Of a stretch of DNA of 64,000 bases, positions 35,223 to 43,400 are shown in pieces (within the stretch, counting starts at the first letter, position 1; each line of letters begins with the position of its first letter). The notes under the pieces are model-generated. The model was not told the origin of the DNA. It was given only the letters and a program-made list of their open reading frames with translations, and ran no database searches. A program made the position numbers and the translations under genes. The stretch spans positions 1-64,000 of the forward strand of contig NZ_JASJOU010000010.1 of the NCBI RefSeq assembly GCF_030068605.1, in the 5' to 3' direction. The stretch is from Xanthocytophaga agilis (GTDB lineage Bacteria; Bacteroidota; Bacteroidia; Cytophagales; 172606-1).

Positions 35223-36068
35223 ATGATCTTAATTGCTGAAAGCGGCTCTTCTAAAACGGATTGGAGGTTGCTAACCGAAGAAGGCTCTGTGAAAATGGCG
35301 AAAACAGCCGGTTTTAATCCTTATCATCAGGATGCAGACCAAATTTATGCTGAGATAGCATCTCAACTACTTCCCCAACTAGGTACAACTGCCGTTGACG
35401 AAATTCATTTTTATGGGGCAGGATGTTCAACTGAGACAAATTGTAACATTGTCAAAGAAGGAGTAAGCCGTTTATTCTCGCATGCTCAGGTTCATGTTGG
35501 CCATGATCTGCTAGCAGCAGCAAGAGCTCTCAGTGGTCATAAAGCAGGTATCATTTGTATTATTGGGACAGGCGTAAATATAGGTCTTTATGATGGATCT
35601 GATATTATTGCAGGACGTCCATCTTTAGGCTTCTGGTTAGGAGATGAAGGTAGTGGTGGGTATCTAGGAAGAACTCTTATTCAACACTTCTTCCATGAAG
35701 AAATGCCAGCAGACTTACATCAGGCATTTGAGGATACATACCATCTGAATATTGAAACTGTATTGGAATACGCCTATAAACGTAATTTCCCAAGCAGTTA
35801 CTTTGCGTCTTTCTCCCGTTTCTTATCTGACCATATTACACATCCTTACTCTCAGCAACTTATCTATAACGGTTTTGACGCGTTTATCAAACGCTATGTA
35901 AATAAGTTTGCCAATTATCAGGAGTATCCGATTCACTTCACAGGTTCAATAGCCTTCCATTATCAGGATATCCTTCTTAAAGTTGCTCAGGATAAAAATA
36001 TTCATATCGAAAATATTATTGACAATCCTATTACAGGTCTGATTCAGTTCCATCAAACAGTATCATAA
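35223..36068 (+). CDS. BadF/BadG/NagK-type sugar kinase (probable N-acetylglucosamine kinase)
   Basis: A 281-residue ASKHA-fold kinase. The N-terminal phosphate loop is ILIAESGSSKTDWRLL (~2-17), ICIIGTGVNIGLYDG (~114-128) is the second phosphate motif, and GFWLGDEGSGGYLGR (~138-152) is typical of the GlcNAc kinase/BadF-BadG group. It probably phosphorylates GlcNAc or a related amino sugar from cell-wall turnover. I chose ATG 35223; the frame upstream to 35169 encodes a hydrophobic stretch unlike the family and includes part of an A/T run. The gene is convergent with lpxB. Confidence 0.88.
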   Translation: MILIAESGSSKTDWRLLTEEGSVKMAKTAGFNPYHQDADQIYAEIASQLLPQLGTTAVDEIHFYGAGCSTETNCNIVKEGVSRLFSHAQVHVGHDLLAAARALSGHKAGIICIIGTGVNIGLYDGSDIIAGRPSLGFWLGDEGSGGYLGRTLIQHFFHEEMPADLHQAFEDTYHLNIETVLEYAYKRNFPSSYFASFSRFLSDHITHPYSQQLIYNGFDAFIKRYVNKFANYQEYPIHFTGSIAFHYQDILLKVAQDKNIHIENIIDNPITGLIQFHQTVS

Positions 36069-36077
36069 ATTTTCTTT

Positions 36078-36116
36078 ACACAAAGCCAGTCGATACTTAT
36101 CTTACTGGCTTTGTGT
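36078..36116. terminator. Bidirectional terminator overlapping the lpxB 3' end
   Basis: A 13-bp perfect stem, ACACAAAGCCAGT (36078-36090) and ACTGGCTTTGTGT (36104-36116), with a 13-nt loop. One arm lies inside the last codons of minus-strand lpxB (stop at 36102). It serves the kinase gene on the plus strand. Confidence 0.75.
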
Positions 36117-37253
36117 AGATGACGTAAGATACTTCATCATCAATCTGGCGGTTCGTTGTGAAGCTCCAGGTTCTCCCATCAATTTATCTACCTTATTATA
36201 TCCTTCTAATTGGCGTTGTCGAGCTTTTTCTCCAGGTAAAAGTTTAGCCAATTCGTTGAAAGCCTTTTGGGTGGTTAATTCATTTTGAATCAATTCAACA
36301 ACAACCGGTTCATTCGCAATCAGGTTTACGAGAGAGATATATTTTATCTTAATAAGTAAACGAGCAATCTGATAGGTAAATGCACTTGTACGATAACAAA
36401 CTACCTGTGGAACATGAAATAACGCAGTTTCCAATGTTGCAGTCCCGCTAGTTACCCAAGCAGCAGTCGCAACAGACAATAAATCATAGGACTGATTATA
36501 AATTACGTTAACATTTAGCTCTTTCTCTAATGTGGCTATCTTTTCTTCATACAAGGCTTTAGGAAGATTAGATACCCCTGCAATAATAAATTGATATTGC
36601 CCCTTCTTTTCTTTATCTAGCAATTGGGCAGCATCAAGCATCACGGATAGCATCTTTTCAACTTCCTGATACCGGCTTCCAGGTAAAAGAGCAATAACAG
36701 ATTTTTCGGAGAGGTTATTCTTTACCAAAAAATCAGATTCAGGTTTAAAGGCGGCAATTTCATCAAGCAAAGGATTCCCTACATAGTCAACATCGTATTC
36801 ATACTTCTTAAAGAATTCTTTCTCAAAGGGTAGAATAACAAATAAGCGATCTACAGTTGCTTTGATTTTATAGGCTCTGCTCTGATTCCATGCCCATACT
36901 TTAGGTGAGATATAATAAAATACCTGGATAGTATGCTGTTTACAAAACTTTGCTATCCGCATATTAAAGCCGGCGTAATCGACAAGAATTACTACATCAG
37001 GCTTCCATAAAAGAATATCTTCCTGGCATTTTTTAATAAACTTCCTGATGGTGGTTAGATTCTTTATTACCTCCAAGAATCCCATAAACGCCATATTTCG
37101 GTAATGAGTTACCAAATATGCACCAGCCTCCTCCATTTGTTCGCCTCCCCAGCCCCGAAACTCAGCCTGTTTGTCTTCTTGTGCAACTGCTTTAATGAGA
37201 TTGGCAGCATGCAGATCACCTGAACGTTCTCCTGCAATGACATAATATTTCAT
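36102..37253 (-). CDS. lpxB: Lipid-A-disaccharide synthase
   Basis: A 383-residue GT19 glycosyltransferase that condenses UDP-2,3-diacylglucosamine with lipid X to form the lipid A disaccharide at the inner membrane. The N-terminus YYVIAGERSGDLHAANLIK is diagnostic (AGExSGD). FYYISPKVWAWNQSRAYKIK (~115-134) and LLPGSRYQEVEKML (~190-203) are family signatures, and TSGTATLETALFHVPQVV (~260-277) forms the donor site. It lies 62 bp downstream of the pterin-synthase gene on the same strand. Together with hldD nearby it confirms an LPS-bearing outer membrane. Confidence 0.96.
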   Translation of the reverse strand: MKYYVIAGERSGDLHAANLIKAVAQEDKQAEFRGWGGEQMEEAGAYLVTHYRNMAFMGFLEVIKNLTTIRKFIKKCQEDILLWKPDVVILVDYAGFNMRIAKFCKQHTIQVFYYISPKVWAWNQSRAYKIKATVDRLFVILPFEKEFFKKYEYDVDYVGNPLLDEIAAFKPESDFLVKNNLSEKSVIALLPGSRYQEVEKMLSVMLDAAQLLDKEKKGQYQFIIAGVSNLPKALYEEKIATLEKELNVNVIYNQSYDLLSVATAAWVTSGTATLETALFHVPQVVCYRTSAFTYQIARLLIKIKYISLVNLIANEPVVVELIQNELTTQKAFNELAKLLPGEKARQRQLEGYNKVDKLMGEPGASQRTARLMMKYLTSSTQSQ

Positions 37254-37315
37254 AATGACACAAGTAATGTATGAAAAAATAGAATAAGCTTATAAAACAC
37301 ACTATCTACCATACA

Positions 37316-37735
37316 TTACTCTCCATAATATTCTACAAAGTTTTTTGGAGTCTCGATAAGTAACAATTTATGAAGCTTGGCGTTAGGAGCAGCCGTTTCA
37401 ATAGCAGGTGCGAGTATTTTCCATATCTCTTCAATAAATATCTCACAACTGGTCATTTTTCCTTTCATAAAATCCACATCTAGGTTCAGGTTTTTATGAT
37501 CTACTTTATCAATGATTAAATCTTTCATTAATCCACCTAACTTCTTCATATCCATCACAAATCCAGTATCTGGATCAGGACGCCCTTTTACTGTAACGAT
37601 TAACTCAAAGTTATGTCCATGGAAATACTCATTAGCACATGGTCCAAATACTTCGTCATTTTTCTCTTTTGTCCAATTGGGATTGTACAATTTGTGTGCT
37701 GCATTAAAATGCTCTTTTCGTGTTATGTAAATCAT
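37316..37735 (-). CDS. 6-pyruvoyl-tetrahydropterin synthase / QueD-family protein
   Basis: A 139-residue T-fold enzyme. Zinc ligands are the His in FNAAHKLY (~14) and the two in YFHGHNF (~38-40); the catalytic Cys is in FGPCANEYFHGH (~32), and VDHKNLN and ETPKNFVEYY (Glu) complete the site. The Cys-x5-His-Gly-His spacing and the EVFGPC context look more like animal 6-pyruvoyl-tetrahydropterin synthase than like E. coli QueD (Cys-x3-HGH). A role in tetrahydrobiopterin synthesis is therefore as likely as queuosine precursor synthesis. ATG 37735 is preferred to the GTG one codon upstream. Confidence 0.86.
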   Translation of the reverse strand: MIYITRKEHFNAAHKLYNPNWTKEKNDEVFGPCANEYFHGHNFELIVTVKGRPDPDTGFVMDMKKLGGLMKDLIIDKVDHKNLNLDVDFMKGKMTSCEIFIEEIWKILAPAIETAAPNAKLHKLLLIETPKNFVEYYGE

Positions 37736-37738
37736 CAC

Positions 37739-38108
37739 ACTCCTTATTTAGTCTCTATTAATCAAGCTATTACTTATATTATCTAAAGATCGCAAACTAT
37801 TCAGAACAGAATTATTGCTTACTACAGATCCATTTCATTTAAAATAATTTACAAAAGTATGGTTAATATACTTCAAAACAAAAAACGGCCTCATTACTAC
37901 AAAAAATACTATTTTTTATAAATATTATATTGCAGTTCTTCTCATTTTTTTATTGTAGATTTGCGATTACCTTTGGTAAAACTACTTATGTTTTATTTCT
38001 CAACTGATAGTTTATAAAGTTAGAACAGCTTCAAGCTTTATTCTTTTTAGTATAAGCCATTCACTTTTTAAGCAATCTTTTTTCCTAACTTTCAAAAAAT
38101 TATTATTC
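37739..38108. promoter_or_regulatory. Divergent spacer with promoters for the pterin-synthase and hldD genes
   Basis: On the minus strand TTG (37879-37881), 19 bp, then TACTTTTG (37852-37859) is a full consensus promoter toward the pterin-synthase/lpxB genes, with a leader of about 110 nt. On the plus strand TAGATTTG (37956-37963, TTG 23 bp upstream) and TACCTTTG (37968-37975) are two overlapping -7 elements toward hldD, leaving a leader of about 130-145 nt. The rest is AT-rich. Confidence 0.65.
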
Positions 38109-39074
38109 ATGATTATCGTAACGGGAGCCGCTGGGTTTATCGGGAGTTGCCTGATTAGCCGCCTGAATGCCGATAATTTCAACTACATTATAGCTGTTGA
38201 TGATTTTTCAAACGAAGAAAAGAACCGCAATCTTGTAGGTAAGAAAATAAAAGAACGAGTACATCGTGACAATTTTTTTGAATGGTTAGACCAAAATTAT
38301 GAAGAAGTAGAATTTCTTTTTCATATTGGAGCCCGCACAGATACTACCGAATTTGATTGGTCTATATTTGAACGTCTAAATATCAACTATTCCAAGACTA
38401 TCTGGCAGAGGTGCTATGAATACCAGATTCCTTTAGTTTATGCATCTTCAGCTGCAACATATGGCTTAGGAGAACATGGATATGAAGACAGTGAAGCAAT
38501 CATCCCTTTATTAAAGCCACTGAATCCCTACGGAGATTCTAAAAACGATTTTGATAAATGGGTACTGGAACAGGATAAAAAACCTTTCTTCTGGGCAGGT
38601 CTCAAATTTTTTAATGTATATGGCCCGAATGAATACCATAAAGGCCGTATGGCATCAGTCATTTTCCACGCATTCCATCAGATCCGCAATTCTGGTAAAA
38701 TGAAACTATTCAGATCTCATAACCCTGATTTCAAAGATGGAGAACAAATGCGTGATTTCATCTATGTAAAAGATCTGATTGAAGTTTGTAGTTATTTAAT
38801 GCATTGCCGACGAGACTCAGGCATTTACAATCTGGGAAGCGGTAAAGCCCGTACTTTTCTTGATCTTGCCAACAATACCTTTAAGGCACTAAATACTCCT
38901 TCAACTATTGACTTTGTGGATACTCCTGCAGATATCCGAGATAAGTATCAGTACTTTACTCAGGCATCCATGGGAAAACTTAGATCTATAGGTTACGACA
39001 AAGCTTTTCATAGTCTGGAAGAAGGCATTCATGATTATGTTACTAATTACTTACTAACAGGTACCTACTACTAA
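38109..39074 (+). CDS. hldD: ADP-L-glycero-D-manno-heptose 6-epimerase
   Basis: A 321-residue extended SDR enzyme. The Rossmann motif is VTGAAGFIGS (~4-13), the dinucleotide-specificity stretch VDDFSNEEKNRNL (~32-44) is typical of HldD, and the catalytic YxxxK lies in PYGDSKNDFDKW. LKFFNVYGPNEYHKGRMAS is the substrate-site signature. It converts ADP-D-glycero- to ADP-L-glycero-manno-heptose for the LPS inner core. It is monocistronic with two candidate promoters upstream and a terminator at 39197-39225. Confidence 0.95.
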   Translation: MIIVTGAAGFIGSCLISRLNADNFNYIIAVDDFSNEEKNRNLVGKKIKERVHRDNFFEWLDQNYEEVEFLFHIGARTDTTEFDWSIFERLNINYSKTIWQRCYEYQIPLVYASSAATYGLGEHGYEDSEAIIPLLKPLNPYGDSKNDFDKWVLEQDKKPFFWAGLKFFNVYGPNEYHKGRMASVIFHAFHQIRNSGKMKLFRSHNPDFKDGEQMRDFIYVKDLIEVCSYLMHCRRDSGIYNLGSGKARTFLDLANNTFKALNTPSTIDFVDTPADIRDKYQYFTQASMGKLRSIGYDKAFHSLEEGIHDYVTNYLLTGTYY

Positions 39075-39492
39075 GAATCAGAATACCTGATTTCTATTCT
39101 TCTTTCTTGCACTAACAATTCTTCTACCGCATTTGTATAATGTGCGTTCAAAACATATCATTCAAATAAGTGATATAGGATTACATTTTTATATGGAAGA
39201 GCTACTAACTAAGTGAGTAGCTCTTTTTTTATATTTCATTTCCACTAGATTGTAGAAAGACATTCACCTGACTAATCCATAGTATATATTTCCTAATCAG
39301 AAAATTGTGCTTATGTAGAATATTTTACGCATTCACAGCTTATACCAAATGTCATAAACACGCTGTATATCAACAAGTTACAAACGAAAACCAACTTTTA
39401 AATCCAAAGGCACATTAGTTTACTAATCTATTGACGACAAACCACTTCCATGAAATTTTAGTGTAATTATTCATCTAATAATATGTAAGTAT
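39075..39492. other. 418-bp gene-free region
   Basis: Contains the hldD terminator at 39197-39225. I see no credible ORF and no exact TAnnTTTG promoter for the gene at 39493. Confidence 0.5.
39197..39225 (+). terminator. Terminator of hldD
   Basis: Stem AAGAGCTACT (39197-39206) / AGTAGCTCTT (39216-39225) with a 9-nt loop followed by a run of seven or more T. It lies about 120 bp after the hldD stop, so the transcript has an unusually long 3' tail. Confidence 0.85.
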
Positions 39493-39864
39493 ATGAGAAA
39501 TAACCTCACAATGCCCATCAAACTGGTATTGGATTGGTTATTGCAAAAGCCAATTCAATGGAAAGTCCTGCGTAAAGCCTTAATCAATAAAGGCTATGCT
39601 ATTTATGATCCTTATATTGTATACAAAGGGTGTAGGGTAGGAAGATTTTCTGTTAATCCTGTAACAGAAGCAGTAACTATATACACTCACTCCAAACATC
39701 GTGGCTACTGCCATTCATATGTAGTCCGGGATCTGGAAATAGCATTACACAAGATTCGCAGAAGTTATAAGAATTTTATTTATGCGTCTGAACAACCTGG
39801 AGCTGCGGTACGTGAAATTAAGATACCAGTGAAGAGCAACCCCAGATTATTACAAACTCAATAA
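39493..39864 (+). CDS. Hypothetical protein (123 aa)
   Basis: I recognise no family. The protein is basic, with no signal peptide or membrane helix. Composition is balanced with several aromatic residues (YDPYIVYKGCRVGRFSV; GYCHSYVVRDLEIALHKI). A helical N-terminus (KLVLDWLLQKPIQWKVLRKA) is followed by a likely beta segment. It has an intact ATG frame and plausible codon use. It could be a small DNA- or RNA-associated protein given its charge, but that is speculation. Confidence 0.6.
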   Translation: MRNNLTMPIKLVLDWLLQKPIQWKVLRKALINKGYAIYDPYIVYKGCRVGRFSVNPVTEAVTIYTHSKHRGYCHSYVVRDLEIALHKIRRSYKNFIYASEQPGAAVREIKIPVKSNPRLLQTQ

Positions 39865-39971
39865 CGGTATTAGTCAACCGTCTCCTGCTCATTACCTTTT
39901 AATAGCTGTCACTATTTTGTACGAAAACAGCAAACCGAACAAATTATTAATATTTATAGATAGAACTGTAT

Positions 39972-40301
39972 ATGAAGAATCACAGTTTTGCTTCCGAGAC
40001 AGAAGAGCAGAAAGATATTCACTCATCGCAGCCCGGGTCTGGATCTGTTATCGAACAATATCCATATTCAAACGTTGCCAAATTACTGGATAGTCAGATT
40101 GCCCATAATCTTTTAAAGTATGGGATTGAGACCTTTTCCTTTGCCGCAATCAATCTTGTATTTCCTAAACGAACCTCATGGTTTTTACGTGTCGCACTAC
40201 CTCTTTCAGTCAACTATCTGTTGGGAAGGTGGATCGAGAAAAACTATAATGAATGGGTAGCCTCACTAGCCAATCAACAACCTGTTGAAAAAGTAGCTTG
40301 A
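39972..40301 (+). CDS. Hypothetical protein (109 aa)
   Basis: An unrecognised small protein. The first ~30 residues are polar and probably disordered (SETEEQKDIHSSQPGSGS). The rest is amphipathic or hydrophobic (YGIETFSFAAINLVFPKRTS; LRVALPLSVNYLLGRWIEKN), suggesting one or two membrane-associated helices. It lies 107 bp after the preceding hypothetical gene on the same strand. It could be a small inner-membrane protein, but there is no functional clue. Confidence 0.6.
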   Translation: MKNHSFASETEEQKDIHSSQPGSGSVIEQYPYSNVAKLLDSQIAHNLLKYGIETFSFAAINLVFPKRTSWFLRVALPLSVNYLLGRWIEKNYNEWVASLANQQPVEKVA

Positions 40302-40865
40302 GATATGATAAGATAATTATACAATTAACCTACTTGATCCTATCTCATAAAGATACTTATTCAGGCTTTTCAATCCCTTTATGACACTTTATCCTATGAA
40401 TATGGATTAGAGATCCAGTCTACTATACGAAAGTTAGTTGGATCTCTAATCTATGTCTATAAGATGAATTATATAGCTTTAGTCCTTATACATTCTGATC
40501 AAACAGACTACTTCAAAAAATAAAGCTTTAAGTACTTGAAATTTAATTTTTTAATACTAACTTAATGTTCTTGCTTTAAAGCATAGTATACCGTCTCAGA
40601 GAAATATCTTCTAAGCAATATTTTGTACCTCAAACCTCTGTTACAGAATTATATATAACAGAGCCGACTGGCAGAAGCCCAAAACCATACAATACACTTA
40701 ATCTGTATAGATGTAAGGCTGTAAATGTGCACTGGTAATTATAATTACCGGATAGCCTTTCATTCATTATTCAACTTTATATTTTTAGTCTGGCGCTGAT
40801 ACGAGTAACAAACTACAGATACTTTTTCATCTTATTAGTTATCAACCTCCAAACACAACTTGCCT
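40302..40865. other. 564-bp gene-free region with two inverted repeats
   Basis: AT-rich, no credible ORF. It holds a 13-bp perfect inverted repeat (40405-40417 with 40439-40451) and a 16-bp perfect palindrome GGTAATTATAATTACC (40733-40748). No TAnnTTTG promoter is evident. Confidence 0.55.
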
Positions 40866-41381
40866 ATGTTGTACCCTAACAAATCTCATTCTGGCGAAAT
40901 GCTTGACAGTCTGTTTACAATATTAAAATCGACAAAAAATGAAAATGAAGCTGAGGCTGTTGAAGATATGATCTGGGATATCTGGATGGAAGGAGGTTCT
41001 GATGAGATCAATACAATGATGAAACGAGGTTGCCGTTTTCTCCGAAATGAGAACTTTGACTCTGCAATACGTATTTTTGCCAGAATGATCCAAAGAAATC
41101 CTGAATATCCAGAAGCTTGGAATAAACGAGCAACGGCTTACTACTTACGTGGAGATTTTAAGAAGGCTATAGATGATATTAAACAAACGCTGAAATTAGA
41201 ACCACGCCATTTTGGGGGACTTTCAGGTATGGCGTCTATCTATCTTGTGATTGGAGATCACTGGGCAGCCTTAAAATCCCTAGAGACTTTGTACACGATT
41301 CGCCCTAACCAGCCTGGTCTGATTGAACAGATCGACGATCTGCATTTGCAACTTGCCAAATACAAAAAACGCAAACAGTAA
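40866..41381 (+). CDS. TPR-repeat protein
   Basis: A 171-residue soluble protein with about three tetratricopeptide repeats (~48-150): GCRFLRNENFDSAIRIFARM, AYYLRGDFKKAIDDIKQTLK and ASIYLVIGDHWAALKSLETL. The acidic N-terminus (NENEAEAVEDMIWDIWMEGG) is typical of a family of short cytoplasmic TPR proteins. No signal peptide is present. I chose ATG 40866 over a TTG two codons upstream. It presumably acts as a protein-interaction adaptor; partners are unknown. Confidence 0.82.
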   Translation: MLYPNKSHSGEMLDSLFTILKSTKNENEAEAVEDMIWDIWMEGGSDEINTMMKRGCRFLRNENFDSAIRIFARMIQRNPEYPEAWNKRATAYYLRGDFKKAIDDIKQTLKLEPRHFGGLSGMASIYLVIGDHWAALKSLETLYTIRPNQPGLIEQIDDLHLQLAKYKKRKQ

Positions 41382-41386
41382 AGAGG

Positions 41387-41427
41387 GCTACCCTCAGAAT
41401 GAAATTATATCTCATTCTGAGGGTAGC
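41387..41427. terminator. Bidirectional terminator overlapping the DUF3089 gene stop
   Basis: A 16-bp perfect stem, GCTACCCTCAGAATGA (41387-41402) and TCATTCTGAGGGTAGC (41412-41427), with a 9-nt loop. The right arm includes the stop codon and last codons of the minus-strand DUF3089 gene. The left arm begins 6 bp after the TPR gene stop. Confidence 0.82.
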
Positions 41428-42482
41428 TTTCCTGAGTAATTTCGTAAGAAGGCTTCGACACGTAGTACAGCATTTTCGCGTACATTCATCCAGAACAAAT
41501 TATAATCAGCTACATGCCAGTTCTTGGTATGTAGCAAACCTGCCCCTAGAATATGAGGTTTGCCTATCCATAACATGCCTTCATGTCTTTGTGCATCTAC
41601 CACACCTACACTAGTCATTTTATATCCTAATCCAACCCCACCTTTATTTAGCTTCCTCTCTGCATATACAGATGTTGTATCCCATGTCAAAGGATTTACC
41701 ACAAGCGATTTATACTGTTCATTTTCATATTCTAATGGATAATAATCTTTTGCATAGGTACACCATGTAGCAAATCCCCCTGTTTGTTCGGCAGAAATAG
41801 CAGGTCGTATCTGACTGAAATAGTTAGCAGGTATTGGCATCCCAATCAGATAGGCTATTACTAACTGTTTCTGCAGAGGTTTACCATCAAAGTACTCTTT
41901 TAACAGTCGTTTGGCATGCTGAGTCCCCTGACTATGCGCTGCAATTATAATAGGGCGTCCCTGATTGTAGTGAGTAAGGTAATATTCAAATGCAGATTTC
42001 ACATCATTATATGCCAGATCAAAGGCTTTTGCAGCATCTTTTTTCTGAGATGTATAATAACAGAAGAAGTGTGCCTGCCGATAACGTGGAGCATATATTT
42101 TGCCAGCAGCATTAAACACTGATGCCTGATTAAGAATAGTAGATTCTTCTACTTTCTTATTTAGCTCTGCATCTGTTACATCACCATTCCAGATATATTT
42201 TGTTGTTGGCTCATAGGTATATATAGTAGGATGAACGAAAAATACATCCGCTTTGGCTTCCGCCTGCAGATCTTTCAGCCCTTTACTACGTTTGGGAACT
42301 TCATCTGCTTTATCTTTTATAGAAGGTAGAGCTGCCCAATACTCAACCCGAGAGTAATCAGGTGCTGGAGGAGTTAGATCTGCGGAAAAAGCAGGCCACT
42401 GTTCAGTATTGCCTTGGCCTGCACTACCCATAATAACACCCATACAAAAACTCACACAAAGGAAAATAGTTGATCGTTTCAT
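41412..42482 (-). CDS. DUF3089 domain-containing alpha/beta-hydrolase-like protein
   Basis: A 356-residue exported protein (signal MKRSTIFLCVSFCMGVIMGS). The DUF3089 fold is recognisable from ADVFFVHPTIYTYEPTTKYI and the nucleophile elbow IIIAAHSQGTQHAKRL (Ser ~179), which implies an esterase or lipase-like hydrolase. Substrate is unknown. It lies 42 bp downstream of the PI-PLC/GDPD-like gene and closes an apparent nine-gene minus-strand operon. Its stop codon is inside the terminator stem. Confidence 0.86.
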   Translation of the reverse strand: MKRSTIFLCVSFCMGVIMGSAGQGNTEQWPAFSADLTPPAPDYSRVEYWAALPSIKDKADEVPKRSKGLKDLQAEAKADVFFVHPTIYTYEPTTKYIWNGDVTDAELNKKVEESTILNQASVFNAAGKIYAPRYRQAHFFCYYTSQKKDAAKAFDLAYNDVKSAFEYYLTHYNQGRPIIIAAHSQGTQHAKRLLKEYFDGKPLQKQLVIAYLIGMPIPANYFSQIRPAISAEQTGGFATWCTYAKDYYPLEYENEQYKSLVVNPLTWDTTSVYAERKLNKGGVGLGYKMTSVGVVDAQRHEGMLWIGKPHILGAGLLHTKNWHVADYNLFWMNVRENAVLRVEAFLRNYSGKLPSE

Positions 42483-42524
42483 AGATTATTAGCTATTTTC
42501 CTACAAAACACAAAAATCAATCTT

Positions 42525-43307
42525 TCAATTGTGAGCAGGTTGATATTTTTCCAGAAATTTTCTTAAATCAGCCAGTTTATCTGTATTAACCATATCTACT
42601 CCTACATCCATCAATACCTTCCAGGCATTGGCATCATCCGGACTTGCCCATAGTCTTAACTTCTTACCTTCAGCATGAACCTTTTGAGATAGTGAGATCA
42701 GTTTCTGACGTTCTGTTTCTGGTATCTCTCCTTTTCCATTCCATTTACAAATATTTGTAAAACTATCACTTATTACAGGCATCTGGCTCACAGGAATATT
42801 CAATCCCAGATCCGCAGGTCTTCCATCCAAGCCTACTTTCGCAGATTTATCAGTACGAATTTTTTCTATGGGACGATTACCAGAGATGAAAATAACAAAA
42901 TGTGAATTGTTCTGAAGTTCCGGATATTTCGTTAGTTGCTCATTCAAGAGTTCATAAGTTTCGTTAGCCGAAGTTTTAAAATCAATCATTAAGTAAAAAA
43001 TCCCAGTATAAACAGCATACACCTTTCCATTATTCTTCTTTACAATCTTCTGCAATGGGTTCAGATATAATTCCTTCAATGTTCGTTTGGTATCCAACTC
43101 TTTTGGAGGGTTATGCGAAACATATAGTTCACCATTTACAAGATATACATCTGCCTCTACACTTGTAAATCCTTGCTCCAGTGCATCGAAAAGTGGGCGT
43201 GTATGTTCATAATCATTATGGGCATGTGCATTGGCTAATGGCTTTATCTGTGCGAATAGCACCTGAGATAGTAAGCAGAAAAGAAGATAAAGAGCCTGTT
43301 TTTTCAT
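42525..43307 (-). CDS. PI-PLC / glycerophosphodiester phosphodiesterase-like exported protein
   Basis: A 260-residue protein with a signal peptide (MKKQALYLLFCLLSQVLFAQ). The TIM-barrel phosphodiesterase pattern is visible: NAHAHNDYEHTRPLFDALEQ (~26-45, His pair), SVEADVYLVNGELYVSHN (Glu/Asp metal pair and second His) and WASPDDANAWKVLMDVGVDM. Members are annotated as phosphatidylinositol-specific phospholipase C/GDPD family and probably cleave glycerophosphodiesters or lipid headgroups in the periplasm. It lies 93 bp after the spermidine-synthase-like gene. Confidence 0.85.
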   Translation of the reverse strand: MKKQALYLLFCLLSQVLFAQIKPLANAHAHNDYEHTRPLFDALEQGFTSVEADVYLVNGELYVSHNPPKELDTKRTLKELYLNPLQKIVKKNNGKVYAVYTGIFYLMIDFKTSANETYELLNEQLTKYPELQNNSHFVIFISGNRPIEKIRTDKSAKVGLDGRPADLGLNIPVSQMPVISDSFTNICKWNGKGEIPETERQKLISLSQKVHAEGKKLRLWASPDDANAWKVLMDVGVDMVNTDKLADLRKFLEKYQPAHN

Positions 43308-43400
43308 AAAGTTCGGATAATAATATGATCAAAGGCGCGAAGATAGATTCACCATAACAAACTCTGTGAAGTAACTACGTTATCATTCTGTTATGCTTTC

